A stretch of 64,000 nucleotides of DNA from Phoenix dactylifera (GCF_009389715.1 NC_052392.1:32337227-32401226); one strand, 5' to 3'. Numbered from the stretch's first letter, positions 26,170 to 38,999 are shown. Numbers and translations: made by a program. Notes: generated from the letters alone by a model not told the origin.

Positions 26170-27290
26170 TGGATATTGCTCCCCTCGAGAGGAGAGATTA
26201 TCCACATCTCTCAACTCCAAAATCATTAACGTGGAACTCAAATCAAAGACTTACCTCGTTGATCATTATGTTCCTAATAATTCTCCAGAACCAAAAATCA
26301 TGTGTTCTGATGGTCTCCAAACTATGCATTATGTGGAAAAAAATGAATCATTGAAATGATATAAGAGTATATTTACTATGATTTAAACATCAAATCAATT
26401 GATTTCTATTTTATAATTATTTTAATATGTCTAGATAATGTTAATAATATGGATTCTCAATTTAAATATTTTATGTATTAGCATACTAGTATAATAAAAT
26501 TATTTTTTTTGTGTATACATGATACATAGGTTATAGACTACCAAAATATATGATTTTTGGTTTCGTGACACTTTTAGTGATATAGTTCATAATCGCTGGT
26601 ACGAATCTTTAATTTGAATGTCTGATTATGAATTTTGGATATGAGAGGAGTAGATATCATCTTCTCTCGAGAGAAATATATTTAATCTCTATATGGAATA
26701 AACTATGCTCCTCTCGAGAGAACATATTTGCTCTTCTTAACTCTAGATGAACTATGCTCCTTTGGAGATAAGAGAGTGTTGCTCTTCTTAAATCCAAAAT
26801 CAATAATCAGATATTCGATCCATTGTAATAACCCAGGACTTCACCCAAAAAAACGAGCCGAAAGGTATTTTTTAGATTCCTTAATCTTGTATAAGTACCC
26901 AAGATCTACATAGCGAATAACCAATGTGAAACTAAACAGACGCCCGCATAAGTCATCACATCCACACCTCTGCTCATATCTATATTACTAAAAATAACAA
27001 AAATTCAAAAATCATATGCTTTAGTAGTATATAAACCTTGCATCAAAAGAACACAAAAGCAAATGATTTTTGTCATGCTAGGATGTTAAAATACATGATA
27101 AGACATCTAAATTAAGAATCTACTTTTTGGACCATGATCTATAGATTCTATACACATTAAAACATATATAGATTAAAACTCATGATAGTACCTTTTTTTT
27201 AATGGTATAGATCACAACCAATAATGATATGGATCCTCGATTTGGATGCCCCATTATTAATTTTGAATACGAGAGAAGTAGATTCCATTT
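26170..27290. repeat. Two adjacent degenerate MITEs with CTCTCGAGAG-type ends
   Basis: The first element (about 26170-26685) has inverted arms of about 75 bp. The left reads GCTCCCCTCGAGAGGAGAG through CTCAAATCAAAGA; the right carries the same block inverted (TCTTTAATTTG through CTCTCGAGAGAAAT). A second, more diverged element (about 26695-27290) repeats the left arm twice at 26700-26800 and ends with an inverted arm at 27220-27290. No coding capacity. The transposon class is undecided because no clear target duplication is visible. Confidence 0.55.
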
Positions 27291-27316
27291 CCTTATATTG
27301 ATAATGTGTATATATA

Positions 27317-27334
27317 TGTGTGTGTGTGTGTGTA
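27317..27334. repeat. (TG)n microsatellite
   Basis: A short TG dinucleotide run preceded by TATATA, inside AT-rich intergenic DNA. Confidence 0.85.
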
Positions 27335-27339
27335 TGCAT

Positions 27340-30300
27340 ATATGTAAGGAGGAATACAGAGTTTTCCACTTGTTTCGTCAAGATAATGAAAAGAAGAGAA
27401 AGTAAATTCTAATGAATAAAAAGCATGATAAGGAATATAATAACAAAAGAAGATGTAAACCGTGTGTTGCATGCTGCTTCCTTTGGGTTAAGAGCATCTC
27501 TTATATCGTCATTTTAACCTATCAAAATGCTATAGATTCCATTACGACAAAGTGATCGATATTTTAATTTGAAAGTTTTAGAACTTTTAACTACCATAAT
27601 TTTCCAACTTAACAGTTGTATTTTGATCACCATCACTGCTCTTAAAACCATGCTTCATGATCTTTCAAAGTACAATAGTTTTGGGGTCCCACATACATTA
27701 TTTTGCGTGCTACATTGGACGTGCCACACATGGCTGCTAACTTTTGTGGCCATTCTTGTAAACCATAAATAATAACATGCTAAGATTTATAATCACAATA
27801 ACACTGTATTCAAGTTTGAGAGATATATCTGTGGAAGACATATTGAATATGATTCTTCAATCACATGTAATAATAGCGGTTGGATCTTTTCTTCCATGCT
27901 CCTCACAAAAATAGTCGTCAATGGGGCAAGCTATAAACCATATGAAAAGGAGAGGGGGACCTAGCCTTTATATATGAAACATAAGGAAGCCTTCCCATTA
28001 AGGGCTCCAAACTCTAATAGGGTTTCCTATCCTACATGCCAAAATTATTGTTGTGGGAATAAAGGGTCCGAACTTAGTCCTACATCGACTAGATAGCGGA
28101 GATGTCTGTTCCTTAAATGAAGGGGGGCAACCCCTTTCCCTTCAGCGGCGTCTTTTGCAAGGCAAAACCGTACGTTGGGAAAAGACTATGAAACTCCCTT
28201 CAAAGCGAACAATACCTCTGAGGAGAAGCAGTTGCTTCCGCTGTCTGAGCCCGGTGGGGACTGAGCTCTGGGGTTTGGGTGGATGCGCTCCGACCTCATC
28301 AATTACCACAATAAATAGGACTCGATCCTATAGATCCAAGATGCACCAAACCCATAAAACAAAATGATCACACATCATATTGTACTTAACCTAGTACCAT
28401 TATGAATCATACGTTTAACCTATTTTATAAAATAAAAATACGCAACCAGTGAAAACACATATTTTGAAATTATTCTAACAACCCTCCCACGTAACATTTT
28501 GCACGTAGGGTTGCCACTTGTGGAATGACAAGTGGCAAAGTCCAACGTAGCACAGGAACCACGTGGCTCGGTTTTCTACCCAGCTTGGAACCGACTTATC
28601 AACAGTTGACACGCTTCTCGGAAAGTCCTCCACTGGTGGCAAGTTGGGCAGCACGCCCTCGGGTTCTGAACTTATCCCCTCCCCCCAAAACCCTAAGCCT
28701 GGTCCTCAGCACGGTTTTCTGACTTCATCCACTTTAATATTGATAATAATATGAAGGTTGGTAATTCTAAGAGTCCCAGTCCCTTGAACAAGTTCCTATG
28801 GCTCTTGATTTGATGCCCTTGTCACTTTGCGAGCTTCAATCTCTTGGCCACAAGAAAAATTTAAAAAATAAAAGGGCTACAGGATCCAACTATGCCCATT
28901 TGATTTTGATTTTGTTGTGATTCAAAGTTTGGAACTGCATTGTGTAGTTTAGATGTGCAAGGGAGTGGTTTAATTGAAGAAATATTATTTTGTTGATGGG
29001 AGGACTTTTTTTTAGGTGTCCAATAGTTAAAAACATCCCCTTGGCAAGCATTAATTTAACAAATGATGTTTAGTCTATAATAATTATGTTGAAGGAAAAA
29101 GAATCCTATCATGGCGTACCATTAGCAATTAAGCCTCTATTTTCAATGTTGGTATATATGCTTTTGTTAGTGAATACAGTTTGTCTAATTCCTAATTTTT
29201 TCTTGATGGATTAAGGATATGTTTGGATATTCCTACATGATTGAGCTAAAAAATTTTAGGATTTCGGAATTGAGCCATCTATTTAAGTCTGTCTCTGTAT
29301 TAACCAAACAACATCCAGCTTAATTTATTTGGGATATTTTTTTTTTCTTGTAGCCTAAAGGCTATAATTTAGAATGAGCTTGGCCAAGCTCTTAAAAAAT
29401 ATAAGTTAGATAGGTCAACAAGGTCCGATTTTTATAAAATTTTCAACCCATTTCTATAGAAATATTCAAACAGACCCACTAATTATTTCACAACATGGTG
29501 CAAGAATATCGTATGCCAAATACTTGGTAAAACACCTCCCAAGACTGAAAAAATAAATTCTCCTCCATTGGAAAGCAGTGTTATTAGAGGGCCTGGTTTT
29601 CCCATCTTCTAAGTGTCTTAACTTCATCCAAGTTTGTTCTATGTTTTTTTTCTATTAACATTTTATAATTAAACCCCCTGGTTGGTCTAGCATTTACTCA
29701 TGGACGGTATGGCAGTACCTGATTCATTGGCAAGCAAAAGGATGCAAAGGCAGGCAACGTCCAGTGCTACTCAAACCCTGAAGTATCTACTTGTGGCTCT
29801 TAATTGACACCAGATGATCCCAAAGCATTTCTAGAATAAAAAAGACCCCATGCTTTTTAAGTTCATATTAGTCAGGGAACTTACATAAAAAGAGAAAAAG
29901 ATATAGAACCTCTCGAGATGCCAATTTTCATGCTGCATAATTATTTAAAATTTCTGTTTTCAAATATAAGTTTGTCGGGGAACTTTTTGTAAATTGAAAA
30001 ATTCCAACATTTGTATGTAAACTTGGGAAATTGTCATAAGTTGTGCAAAAACTCAGCCTTGATAAGGCATTTTGTGCATGTTTTCATGATGCATATTTCA
30101 ACCACTAAGCCCTCTAAAATATGAACATGGATCCTCTGTGGTATGCATGCAGCACAGCAGAATACTGTAAAGCCATGGATGACTGCTATCAAGAGATGGA
30201 CAACCATAAAACAAGATAGTCCATGAGCACACGAGATGTCATACAAAATTGTATGTTATCTGATGGCTGTCCATCTTCTGATAATGGCCACCAAGAGATG

Positions 30301-31700
30301 CACACTCTACGGTGCAGCCCCTGCACCGTAGAGGATCTTGGTTGCTAAAATATACCTTTGAGGTGGTACACGAAAAACATACCTTGAGGCCGTGCTTCCA
30401 AACGTGCCCAACCAAATCCGGAAATAATGCTCAAACGTACACTGAATTATTCTTCTACTAGGCTTTTGTTCTCAGCAACAATACCGTTGATTGAAGCAAC
30501 ATCACATTAGATGTTTGAATTCCAATGATAAGTCAAACGAGACAGCTCACGCCATCTACCATTGTTCTTATTTTTACACTAGGGTTAATAACAAACAATT
30601 CATTCATTACCAAACATTCGGAAAACCTAAGCTTATAGGTACTAGGCTTCACAAGTTTTGATATCTTTGAATCAGGAACAATATTCTCAAGCTATTTCTA
30701 TAATGTATCTCACTTTCATGCTAATAACTTCATATCAACTTCTTAGCACACAGCAAGTAGTTTAATGGTCGCGTATTTTGGAACCCGACAAACCCTGAAA
30801 TGAAATCACATTGCTCGCTAATTAAAGTATGTGTGATTAAACAGATATTCATCAAACTCTTTTTTCGAGGAGCAAGCCAAGACCAAATCGACGATTAAAA
30901 GTTGAAAAAATCCTTACATCCTAATTGTTCCACACAGAATCTTGGCCCTGTTGATATAACTACTACTAGATTAGATTTCTAACACAATGTCAGATTCTTA
31001 CAATTTCAGTCTGTCTACAATTTGACTATGACTAAATTTGAACTTATCCAATGGTATCTGGACATGTGTCAGAGTCAAAGTCAGACGAAGGTCAGGCGAT
31101 AGCTGGTCAACATACAAGTGTACAGAAATTTATACACCTCTTTTCACACTTTAGAACAAACTAGGCAGCCAGGATAGCCTCCAGTAGTATTAGGAAGTGT
31201 GCCCAAAAACAAGTTTGGCTCTTGCTATTTTGGTTCTCTTGCACTCACCTCAAGCCACTTGCATCTCCTCATGGCTACTCATGCAAAGAAAGGAACCCTA
31301 AACCCGGCCAAAAAGGTGTGCTCAAGATATGGGGACTTGGGTCCAATAGTATAAAAGTAAAGGGTGTCCAAAACCCTAGGTTTGGTGGGTTGGCAAAAGC
31401 CTTGGCCACTGCATTCCAACTTTCTCCTCGTTGCATGCATGGCGGTAGACAGGCGCAAAGCACCCGTATCTTCCATTCCACGCGATGCTAAGAACCGCAT
31501 TAAACTTTTTTGTTTTTCTCTTCTCTCAAAACTTTGAACTCTGCTGCATGGTTTGATCCTTCCAAGCACCAAATTTTAGACCAAGGAAGAGAAGTAACAG
31601 GGACTGGTTAAAAAAATGACCACAAGGACAGTTAATATATTATCATAATAGAAAGAGGTCATGTTGGAATGCAAGCTAGCTTTGACTAGCTTGCTTGGAT
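27340..31700. other. Intergenic region upstream of the RGF gene
   Basis: No supported gene. A mid-GC block at 28030-28330 and another at 28480-28720 differ from the AT-rich surroundings and look transposon-derived, but I could not find element ends. A perfect 13-bp hairpin lies at 30305-30333. Confidence 0.4.
30305..30333. repeat. Perfect 13-bp-arm hairpin
   Basis: CTCTACGGTGCAG, a CCC loop, then CTGCACCGTAGAG: a perfect inverted repeat with a 3-nt loop. It may be the end of an old transposon. There is no following T-run to suggest a terminator. Confidence 0.6.
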
Positions 31701-31709
31701 TCTCTTCTT

Positions 31710-31716
31710 TATAAAA
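31710..31716 (+). promoter_or_regulatory. TATA box of the RGF precursor gene
   Basis: TATAAAA lies 72-79 bp upstream of the ATG at 31789, in a pyrimidine-rich leader, at a normal distance for a short plant 5' untranslated region. Confidence 0.6.
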
Positions 31717-31788
31717 CCTTAGCTCCCCTATCCTGTCTCTCTTCTCTTTTTGTTGTTGTTATACAACAAACCTACCCAGTAAAAAGTC

Positions 31789-32402
31789 ATGGGGTGTATG
31801 AGGTTCAAAATCTTTCTTCTTGGGATTTTGCTCTCTTTCGTTGCTCTTGGTGACTCCTTTGCTGATGTCCACCATGGTAACCTCTCTCTTCTTCTACCTT
31901 GCATTGCCACATGAAGGAATGGCAGAACTTTAGGATGATTAAATTAACTTTAGTGTTTTTTTTGGTGTAGCAATCGAGATGGTAGGCAGCAATAGTAAGG
32001 CAACTGGTGGTGATAAGGTTGGTTTTGATATTATTACTCATTCAAGTACTATTAAATTTTTAGGTTTATTTTTGAGTTGGTTTCTTGAGCTAAACTTGTT
32101 GGCAGGTATTCCTTGATGAGACTGGGACAGCTACCACATTAACCAGAAGCAAGTGGCTAAGAGGAAGGAAGATGGGTGCAAAAGATGAGGTGGAGAAGAC
32201 ACCTGAGGTGGAAGCGAAGGGCCCAATGAACACAGGTGCAAACCCTTCTGTTGGAAAATATGATCATGGAGGGAAGAGGGAGTTGAAATTAGAGAGTGGG
32301 TTGAGTGCTAGAAGCATCCCTTCCAGGGTCAAATTGGTTGATCTGATACCACTCAGTTCTGACTATCGTGCCCCCAAAACCCACCCCCCAAAGAACAACT
32401 GA
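31789..32402 (+). CDS. RGF/GOLVEN/CLEL secreted peptide hormone precursor
   Basis: Precursor of a root meristem growth factor peptide; family members are tyrosine-sulfated, cleaved and secreted, and signal through RGFR/RGI receptor kinases to control root meristem activity and gravitropism. Three exons, 31789-31876, 31971-32017 and 32106-32402, have GT-AG borders and total 432 nt (143 residues). Exon 1 encodes a signal peptide (MGCMRFKIFLLGILLSFVAL). The middle is a variable, charged prodomain. The last 13 residues, DYRAPKTHPPKNN, fit the mature motif DYxxPxxxPPxxN: the Asp-Tyr sulfation site starts it and it runs to the stop codon, as in many RGF precursors. The frame was missed as a single open frame because exons 1 and 2 are short. 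A second RGF-type module follows at 32826. Family assignment is strong; expression site is not visible. Confidence 0.88.
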
Positions 32403-32825
32403 AGGAAAAGGCTCCTATGCCACTAACTTGCAGATTAGGCTTTCTTTTGATTTTGTTTTTCTCCACACATCTTAGTGACAAAAGAAGAGAACCTCATAGT
32501 GTATTTGTATGAAATCGGCTTTTGATGCTTAAAGGAATCTCTTTTTCCCCCTACATATATACCAAAAAGCCCTGAAGTTTATGATGTATGGTAACAATCA
32601 GATGTTACTTCTGAAAATTGGAAAGCATGATTTAGGGTTGGAGACACCAATTTTTATTTTTGGAAGAGTACAAAATTCATCAACCAGCTACAAAAATATG
32701 CCAAATATTTACAGTTGTGGATGGTTGGCATGTGTTCGCAAGCAACGGAAGGAATTCTAATATGGGCATAAGTCAGGGATGGTTCTCCTCCTATTTGAAG
32801 TATATATTTGATTTTTTGGATGCAG

Positions 32826-33553
32826 GAAAGCCTAGGAACTCTTCAAAGAAGTTATTGAGGTCATCAAGAATGAACGAACATGACAAGGTCTTTCTCTCCC
32901 TCTCTCATTCACCCCCACTACTCGCTCACACTCACACAATAACATATTTCAGTTTACATAGTTTGGAATCCTTACCCAGGCAATTTAGGGATAAACAATG
33001 TCACATGAACTGTTTTCGCTAATAAAAGCAACCAAAACTATTACTACTGCAATCCCAAACTCCTTTTGCTACTCCAAAATATTTTGTTTAATCATGATTT
33101 TCATGATTTCTAACCTCTCCAATCAATATTCTCTCTCTTTCTCTCTCTCAAGGGGGACAGGCTCCAATCAGTAATCACTAACATGTACATTCTCTTTCGT
33201 TTTTTCCAACTCAGGATAATATCTCCTCGCCGGAGGCGAACCCATCAATAGCAGTCAGCATGAATTCTAAAGGGAGTTCCCATGGGAGCCTAAAACACTC
33301 AAGTAATCAAGAACGCTGCCCCCAAGTCTTTGTAACATCCTCAACTCATGGTAGCTTGGGATTACCACCAGGGGGAGCATTATCAGCCTCCCATGGATCT
33401 CATGATGCATTTCAGACAATTGATATACAAAAACATCAAGATGCAGTGACTGAGATGTTCAACATGCTGAACAAAGATTACGCAGCGAGGGCCCGTCGCA
33501 AGCCTCCAATCAACAATGATATACCACTAAAGGATATTGATGTGGAACCCTAG
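32826..33553 (+). CDS. Second RGF-type peptide module (signal-peptide exon uncertain)
   Basis: Two exons, 32826-32887 and 33215-33553, have good splice borders (GCAG before, GTCTTT after; CTCAG before) and encode a charged prodomain ending in KDYAARARRKPPINND plus ten more residues. DY followed by PPxNN is again the RGF/GLV peptide signature, but it differs clearly from the peptide upstream. The exons lack a signal peptide. The first begins in phase 1 and ends in phase 0, exactly like exon 2 of the upstream gene, so exon 1 at 31789-31876 could be joined to it in frame (162 residues). An alternative start is a short hydrophobic frame at 32416. Whether this is a separate gene, an alternative 3' half of the upstream gene, or a broken duplicate cannot be settled from sequence. 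Confidence 0.65.
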
Positions 33554-33559
33554 CTAGTT

Positions 33560-36500
33560 GTATGAACGGTATTTTAGATAGGGTGACCTCTCTTCTACTT
33601 CTTATTATTACCCTTACTTAGATAAACAGGGCCTAGGTTAGATTTGTTTTTGGCTAGTCAATAATAGAAACCCAGACATATATAAGCTGTTCAATATATA
33701 ATGCCTCTAAGCCTCCTAGTCCAGTCTTGGTTACATTGAAACATCTACTGAGAATTGGGCAATTTTGGCCATAAGTGAGGTTGAGGTTTGTACTAAGTCT
33801 CCAACTTTAGACTTGAAATGTTAGATAATTCTGAATATGCATCTTGTGAGCTACTTCTTCAGCATTGTTTATAATAGGGCAAATAATTTACATATTAATT
33901 TATGCAGAGTATATTTGAAATGGATTTAGGATTCATAGAACATAGATATCTTACACAGGATGATGGCTGTGATTCTTCTTCTTCATTTTTCATGTTTGAT
34001 TGTAAAGATGCCCTAAACCGATGTTTCATGCTTTTTAACAGATTTTGGTTTTCTGAGCAATATAAATACTATTGGGTTGTGATTACTCCTCAAAAAATCA
34101 GAATACCTGTTTGGTTACAAAGGTGGAGAATAGAAGTTTTTAGCATTAAATCATATGAAAGATGTAGGTATTCTGCTATCAAATCTATACTACTGCTTCA
34201 AGAAGTTCTTGATGCAACATATTGATTTAAGGTTTAAAAGATCCATTGTAAGATATGTTTGATGGAAGATGTGTAACCCTTTCTCCTTTCAAAAGGAAAA
34301 AAAAAATGTTCCAACTGTTTCTTAAATACTGAATATTATGTATTTGAAATTTTGCAAGAGCCTGCATGCATGAAATTTGATCCAGCCTGTGATTCATAAG
34401 AATAGCAGGGAATATTTGTGATATCCCACTTGGTTAGTTCCTTAATTTCTGAAGATCAATCATTTTTTTTCTTTTCTTTTTTCCTTTTTTTTTGAGAAGA
34501 ACTGTCGGGGCACGGCCCATTATTTCACAAAAATGATAGAAGAAACATCCATGTCAAGCACTTGGTGAAACACTATCCGAACAAGGAATTTCCTCCAATT
34601 GGCAGTCTGTTTGATCAGATCAATCCCCTACGTCTCAGAAAGATAAGCAGAAAAAGTTATACTTTTCGTAATCTTTATGTGAATGGTTTGTTCAGTGTTT
34701 GAAATACATGGTGGAGATGCAAGTGTTCTTATCAAGCTTCAGCCATTAAGCAGTGAGGAATGCTACAATGCTAATTAAGCAACAGTAACAACACTACCTA
34801 TAAACATGGACATAGTTAATTCTCCAAGGTGAATCTTCTTTCATGCTTTATATTTCAATGTAGGGTTGCTAAAGGGGCCAAGACTGGGCTGAGCAAACCC
34901 AAGATTTAAATGCATCCAGCCCAGACTGCAGCCCTAGTTTCTGAAAAAAAAATTGGATACATAATGGAACATTAAGGGCAGGGTCTCCAAGAAAAGCAGT
35001 GCAATTGCATTGCAATTTGCAGCCCCATACGATCAAACAAATTGCTTTACGCTTGGAATTGTTTGTTTAAATATTTCAATCCAGACATGGAAGTGTAAGA
35101 TAGAAAAATAGCTTGCGTTCTCTTTTAGGCTTTCACAACCATCTTTTACTACAGTGAGGAATCTCTAATGATCTTTTTTCCTGAAATGTGCTCCGATGAT
35201 TTTTATGCAAGTAACTAAAAACTCTCCTTCCTTTTTCTTTTCTTTCTTCTTTTTATAAACAAACTCTTCTTTGTGTACTAGTTCTCAAATCCCAACCAAT
35301 AATACTTGGATTTCACCATTTGGATGTATTGAAGCCATTAATAATGCTTCAATGCCAATTAAAATAAAGTTATATTATCTCTTGACACCAAATTCAAATT
35401 GGGCATTCCATTACTAACAATTTTCGGTGCACAATTTGTAAATATGTATCTCTTTACTAACACCTATATTTTGTGGGTCTCTCCCATCTCTCTTTATTAA
35501 GATAGAAATAAGAAAATGTATCTGTCATTGAGCATCTATTTAAAAGAAACTTTGTTTTGGCATTGCACTGAAAAGTGTTAGGATTTGTGTTTGTGTGGTT
35601 GTGAAAATGTTTGACTTGTGGGTATATCAAATTACATGCTAATTGGGTTTCTTCATTCTATTGCAATAGATATCTTTTTTTTTAAAAAAAAATATCTTTA
35701 AATTTTAAAAGTCACAATTGAGGGCACTAATTGGTAGAGTCGGAAAAAACTCACCAGGCGTGGATTCCAATTACTTGGGTTCTATCCTGCCAACACTCCG
35801 ATTTTGACTAGCCTTCCATGCTAACATTCAAAAAATTTTAAAGCTTAATTTTATAAGTGACCCCTTTTAGCTCAATTTTTTAAGTTGCCTTTTATACTAG
35901 CAAGATGTTTGAACATGTAGAAATAGAAGGTGACATTTTTTTCATTTTCTAGTGAGTCAATGAGAAAATTTTGGTGATAGATTTATTCAAGTCATTAGCA
36001 CTTCTATATACCATTTTTCATTATGATTCTGAATCTTTTGTTGAGTATTCCCTTTTCTTCAGAGTCGCATTATATTGAGATACAAGATCTAGTAATTTTG
36101 CTAATTCAAGATGTAATAACAGAATGCTACATGTATTGAAAAAGTTGGGTGAGGTAGGAAGAGAGCTTTGGTGTGAATATATATAATTATAACATAGGAA
36201 AAAAAAAAATCCATGCCCCTTTGCTTCATACTTGAATTGGAGAAGCCGAGTCTCAAATCATACATCTTTTTTACATATTGGGGAACAACTAATGATCAGA
36301 AAAGGCATCACATGTACCAATAAATACCTTTATAATTTGGCGAACTCTTTAAATAAAAATGAAAACCTCTATACTGAAGTATGAACATATATCTTAGTGG
36401 ATTATTCATGATCATTTTTGCCTCTCAAGACATGCTGGTTCCATCAGTAAGGACCCTAATCAACTCCCTAACTATTTGGAGGTAAACTGAGGAAGCATAT

Positions 36501-37400
36501 TAGCTCAAAATGAGCGTAATAAGCATCAATTCAACAACAATAACAACAAAAATCTAGTGATTAATGACTGGAAGAATTGTTTTTTCCTTGGAGAAGAGAT
36601 GAGTCGGGCTCTACCTAAGGAAAAGAGAAAAGCAATAGAAAATTCATCATGACCTGCATCCATTTCTCTTGCATGGTTGCATGTAAACTAAGAGGCTATA
36701 TGTAGCATATTTGTTTAGACGCTTCCAAACTATTCTTTCCTTGGATAAGATGATGTTTTGAGTATTCATAGAATTACTAAAATGGGTGTTAACAAGTGCC
36801 AATAAAAATTAATTAGATAGCACATGAGGTACCTCACAAAGTATGACCTACAAAAAAGTATGATCTACTGTGTATCTTTTCCAAAATCATTGTCTAATGC
36901 AGTGTTATGATGTGAAGCATTTGATGTCTGACAAACAAAACTTGTAGGAAGTTGTTAGCTAGCATCCAATTGTCAAAAGTATCTCCTGTTACCCTAAAAT
37001 TTGAGAGATAACATATAAAATAATCCATCAAAGATTAATTAAGTTTGTTTGAAGCTAGCCTTTTTTTTTTTCTCTTTTTTCTTTTTGTTGTTTTGCTTTC
37101 CAAGGACTTGCCTACATTTGTGCATCCTTTTTCCTTGTTTACCTAGCTGTCACCTTGTCCCATATGGGTGATTGGGTACGGTTTGTGAAGTTGAGCCAAT
37201 CACTTCTTCCCCCCGAGGCTTGGGTTGTCGATCGAAAGAACGCTCGACCGTTGGATCGTATCACGCACAGATGTCAAAGCATTCCGAATGACTCCATTTA
37301 TCTTCTGCACAGATCTCGAAGCGATCGTTAAGCAACCCAACGGTGGATTCGCGGCGAAGAAGGGGAATCCTTATTTGGCGGGAAAGATACAACCCCTGTT
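33560..37400. other. Intergenic, nothing supported
   Basis: AT-rich DNA between the RGF module and the glycosyltransferase pseudogene. A 107-codon frame at 33902-34225 has no recognisable domain. No bounded transposon was found. Confidence 0.4.
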
Positions 37401-37406
37401 CCTCTC

Positions 37407-37453
37407 CACGTGCTCTCCTCCCCCACCTTACCTTTTCTAGAAGCTAACACGTG
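37407..37453. promoter_or_regulatory. Two CACGTG boxes before the UGT pseudogene
   Basis: CACGTG at 37407-37412 and 37448-37453 lie about 150-200 bp upstream of the start codon, followed by a short CCG-repeat run (37486-37505). They are likely remains of a working promoter. Confidence 0.4.
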
Positions 37454-37603
37454 TATAATCCAACACCCCACCCACCCTCCCTGCGGCCGCCGCCGCCGCC
37501 GCCGCAGGTCCATCCCCAAACACCGTGGTCAGAACCAAGCCCTTATAGCCAGCTCTCTCTTCACTTCAAAGAGAGAACAGAGAACGAGACCAGAGAGAGA
37601 TAA

Positions 37604-38994
37604 ATGGCGGAGCCCGTTGGGCCCCACGTGCTGGTGATCCCCTACCCGAGCCAGGGCCACATGCTCCCCCTCCTGGACCTCGCCCACCTCCTCTCCTCCC
37701 GCGCCGGCCTCGCCGTCACCATCGTCGTCACCACCAAGAACCGGCCCCTCCTCGACCCCCTGCTCTCCCGCTCCCCCTCCGTCGCCGCGCTTGTCCTCCC
37801 CTTCCCCGACTACCCGGCCCTCCCACCGGGCCTCGAGAACTCCAAGGACCTACCCCACGACTTCTTCCGCCCCCTCATCCACGCCCTCGCCGGCCTCCAA
37901 GACCCCCTCCTCCGCTGGGCTTGCTCCACTCCCCATTCCCTCACCGCCATCGTCTCCGACTACTTGCTCGGCTGGACCGCCGACCTCGCCGCCCAGTTGG
38001 GCATTCCCCACCTCGTCTTCTCCCCCTCCGGTGCCCTCGCCATCGCCGTCTTCAACGTGCTCTGGCGCCGGATGCCTCAAAGATCGGATCTTGACGACCC
38101 CAATTGCCCCATCTCCCTCCCGGAAATCCCCAATTCCCCTGTTTTACCCTGGCGCCAGCTCTCGTTTCTCTATCGGACCCACATAGTAGGAGAACCGATC
38201 TCGGAGTTCCTAAAGGAGGGATTTTTAAAGAACATTGGGAGCTGGGGGTTCGTCTTCAACACATTCGCCGACCTGGAACGGGTCTATCTGGACAACCACC
38301 GGAACGATCTGGGGCACCCGCGGATCTGGGCTTTGGGGCCCCTGGCTCCGCCGGACGGCCCCGTGGAGCGTGGCGGGGTGGCCTCCGCCGCCTCCGGTGA
38401 GATCATGACGTGGCTGGACGGCTGCCCGGAAGGGTCGGTGCTGTTGGTGGCCTTCGGGAGCCACAAATACTGGCGCCGCCGCAAGCGGCGGCACTGGCGG
38501 CGGGCCTGGAGCGGAGCGGGGCGAGGTTTATCTGGTGCGCGAGGGGGGCGACGGCGGTGCCAGAGGGGTTCGAGGGGCGGGTGGCGGGGAAAGGGCTGGT
38601 GGTGCGGGGGTGGGCGCCGCAGGTGGCGATCCTGGGCCACCGGGCGGTAGCCGCGTTCTTGACTCACTGTGGGTAGAACTCGGTGCTGGAAGCGGTGGCT
38701 GCGGGGGTGGCGATGCTGACGTGGCCGATGGTCGCGGACCAGTTCTTGAACGCAAGGCTGGTGGTGGAGGAGGCCGGAGTCGGGGTGGCGCTGTGCGAAG
38801 GCGCCGACGCGGTGCCCGACGCGGACGAGTTGGCCCGAGTCGTGGCCGAGTCGCTAGGCGAGTCGACGAAGGGAGTCAGGGATCGAGCGGAAGAGCTGAG
38901 TCGGCGGGCTTTGGAAGCGGTAAGAGAAGGGGGAAGCTCGTATAAGGAGCTGGACCGACTGGCGGCCGAGCTTTCCAAGGTTGCAGTCAAGTGA
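37604..38994 (+). pseudogene. UGT89-like glycosyltransferase pseudogene (frameshift and stop)
   Basis: Family 1 UDP-glycosyltransferase that would move a sugar from UDP-sugar to a small phenolic acceptor. It resembles the UGT89 group and the intact minus-strand gene at 57558. The start MAEPVGPHVLVIPYPSQGH carries the catalytic His19, and the N-terminal half is intact to about residue 286. At 38462-38464, just after FGS, the frame shifts; one missing base explains it. In the new frame the PSPG sugar-binding box follows (WAPQVAILGH to WPMVADQ), but a TAG at 38674-38676 replaces the conserved Trp of HCGWNS. The remaining C-terminus is open to the stop at 38992. There are no other lesions, so decay is recent, or one or both changes are sequence errors. 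As written it cannot make a full enzyme. Confidence 0.9.
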
Positions 38995-38999
38995 AATAT

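Noticed and set aside
28030-28480. Mid-GC block that might be an LTR (TGTTGTGGGAATAA ... TTATTCTAACA)
   Set aside because: The ends are only loosely inverted and no target duplication is present.
33902-34225. A 107-codon plus-strand frame after the RGF module
   Set aside because: AT-rich, no domain, no signal peptide, no repeat relationship to known genes.
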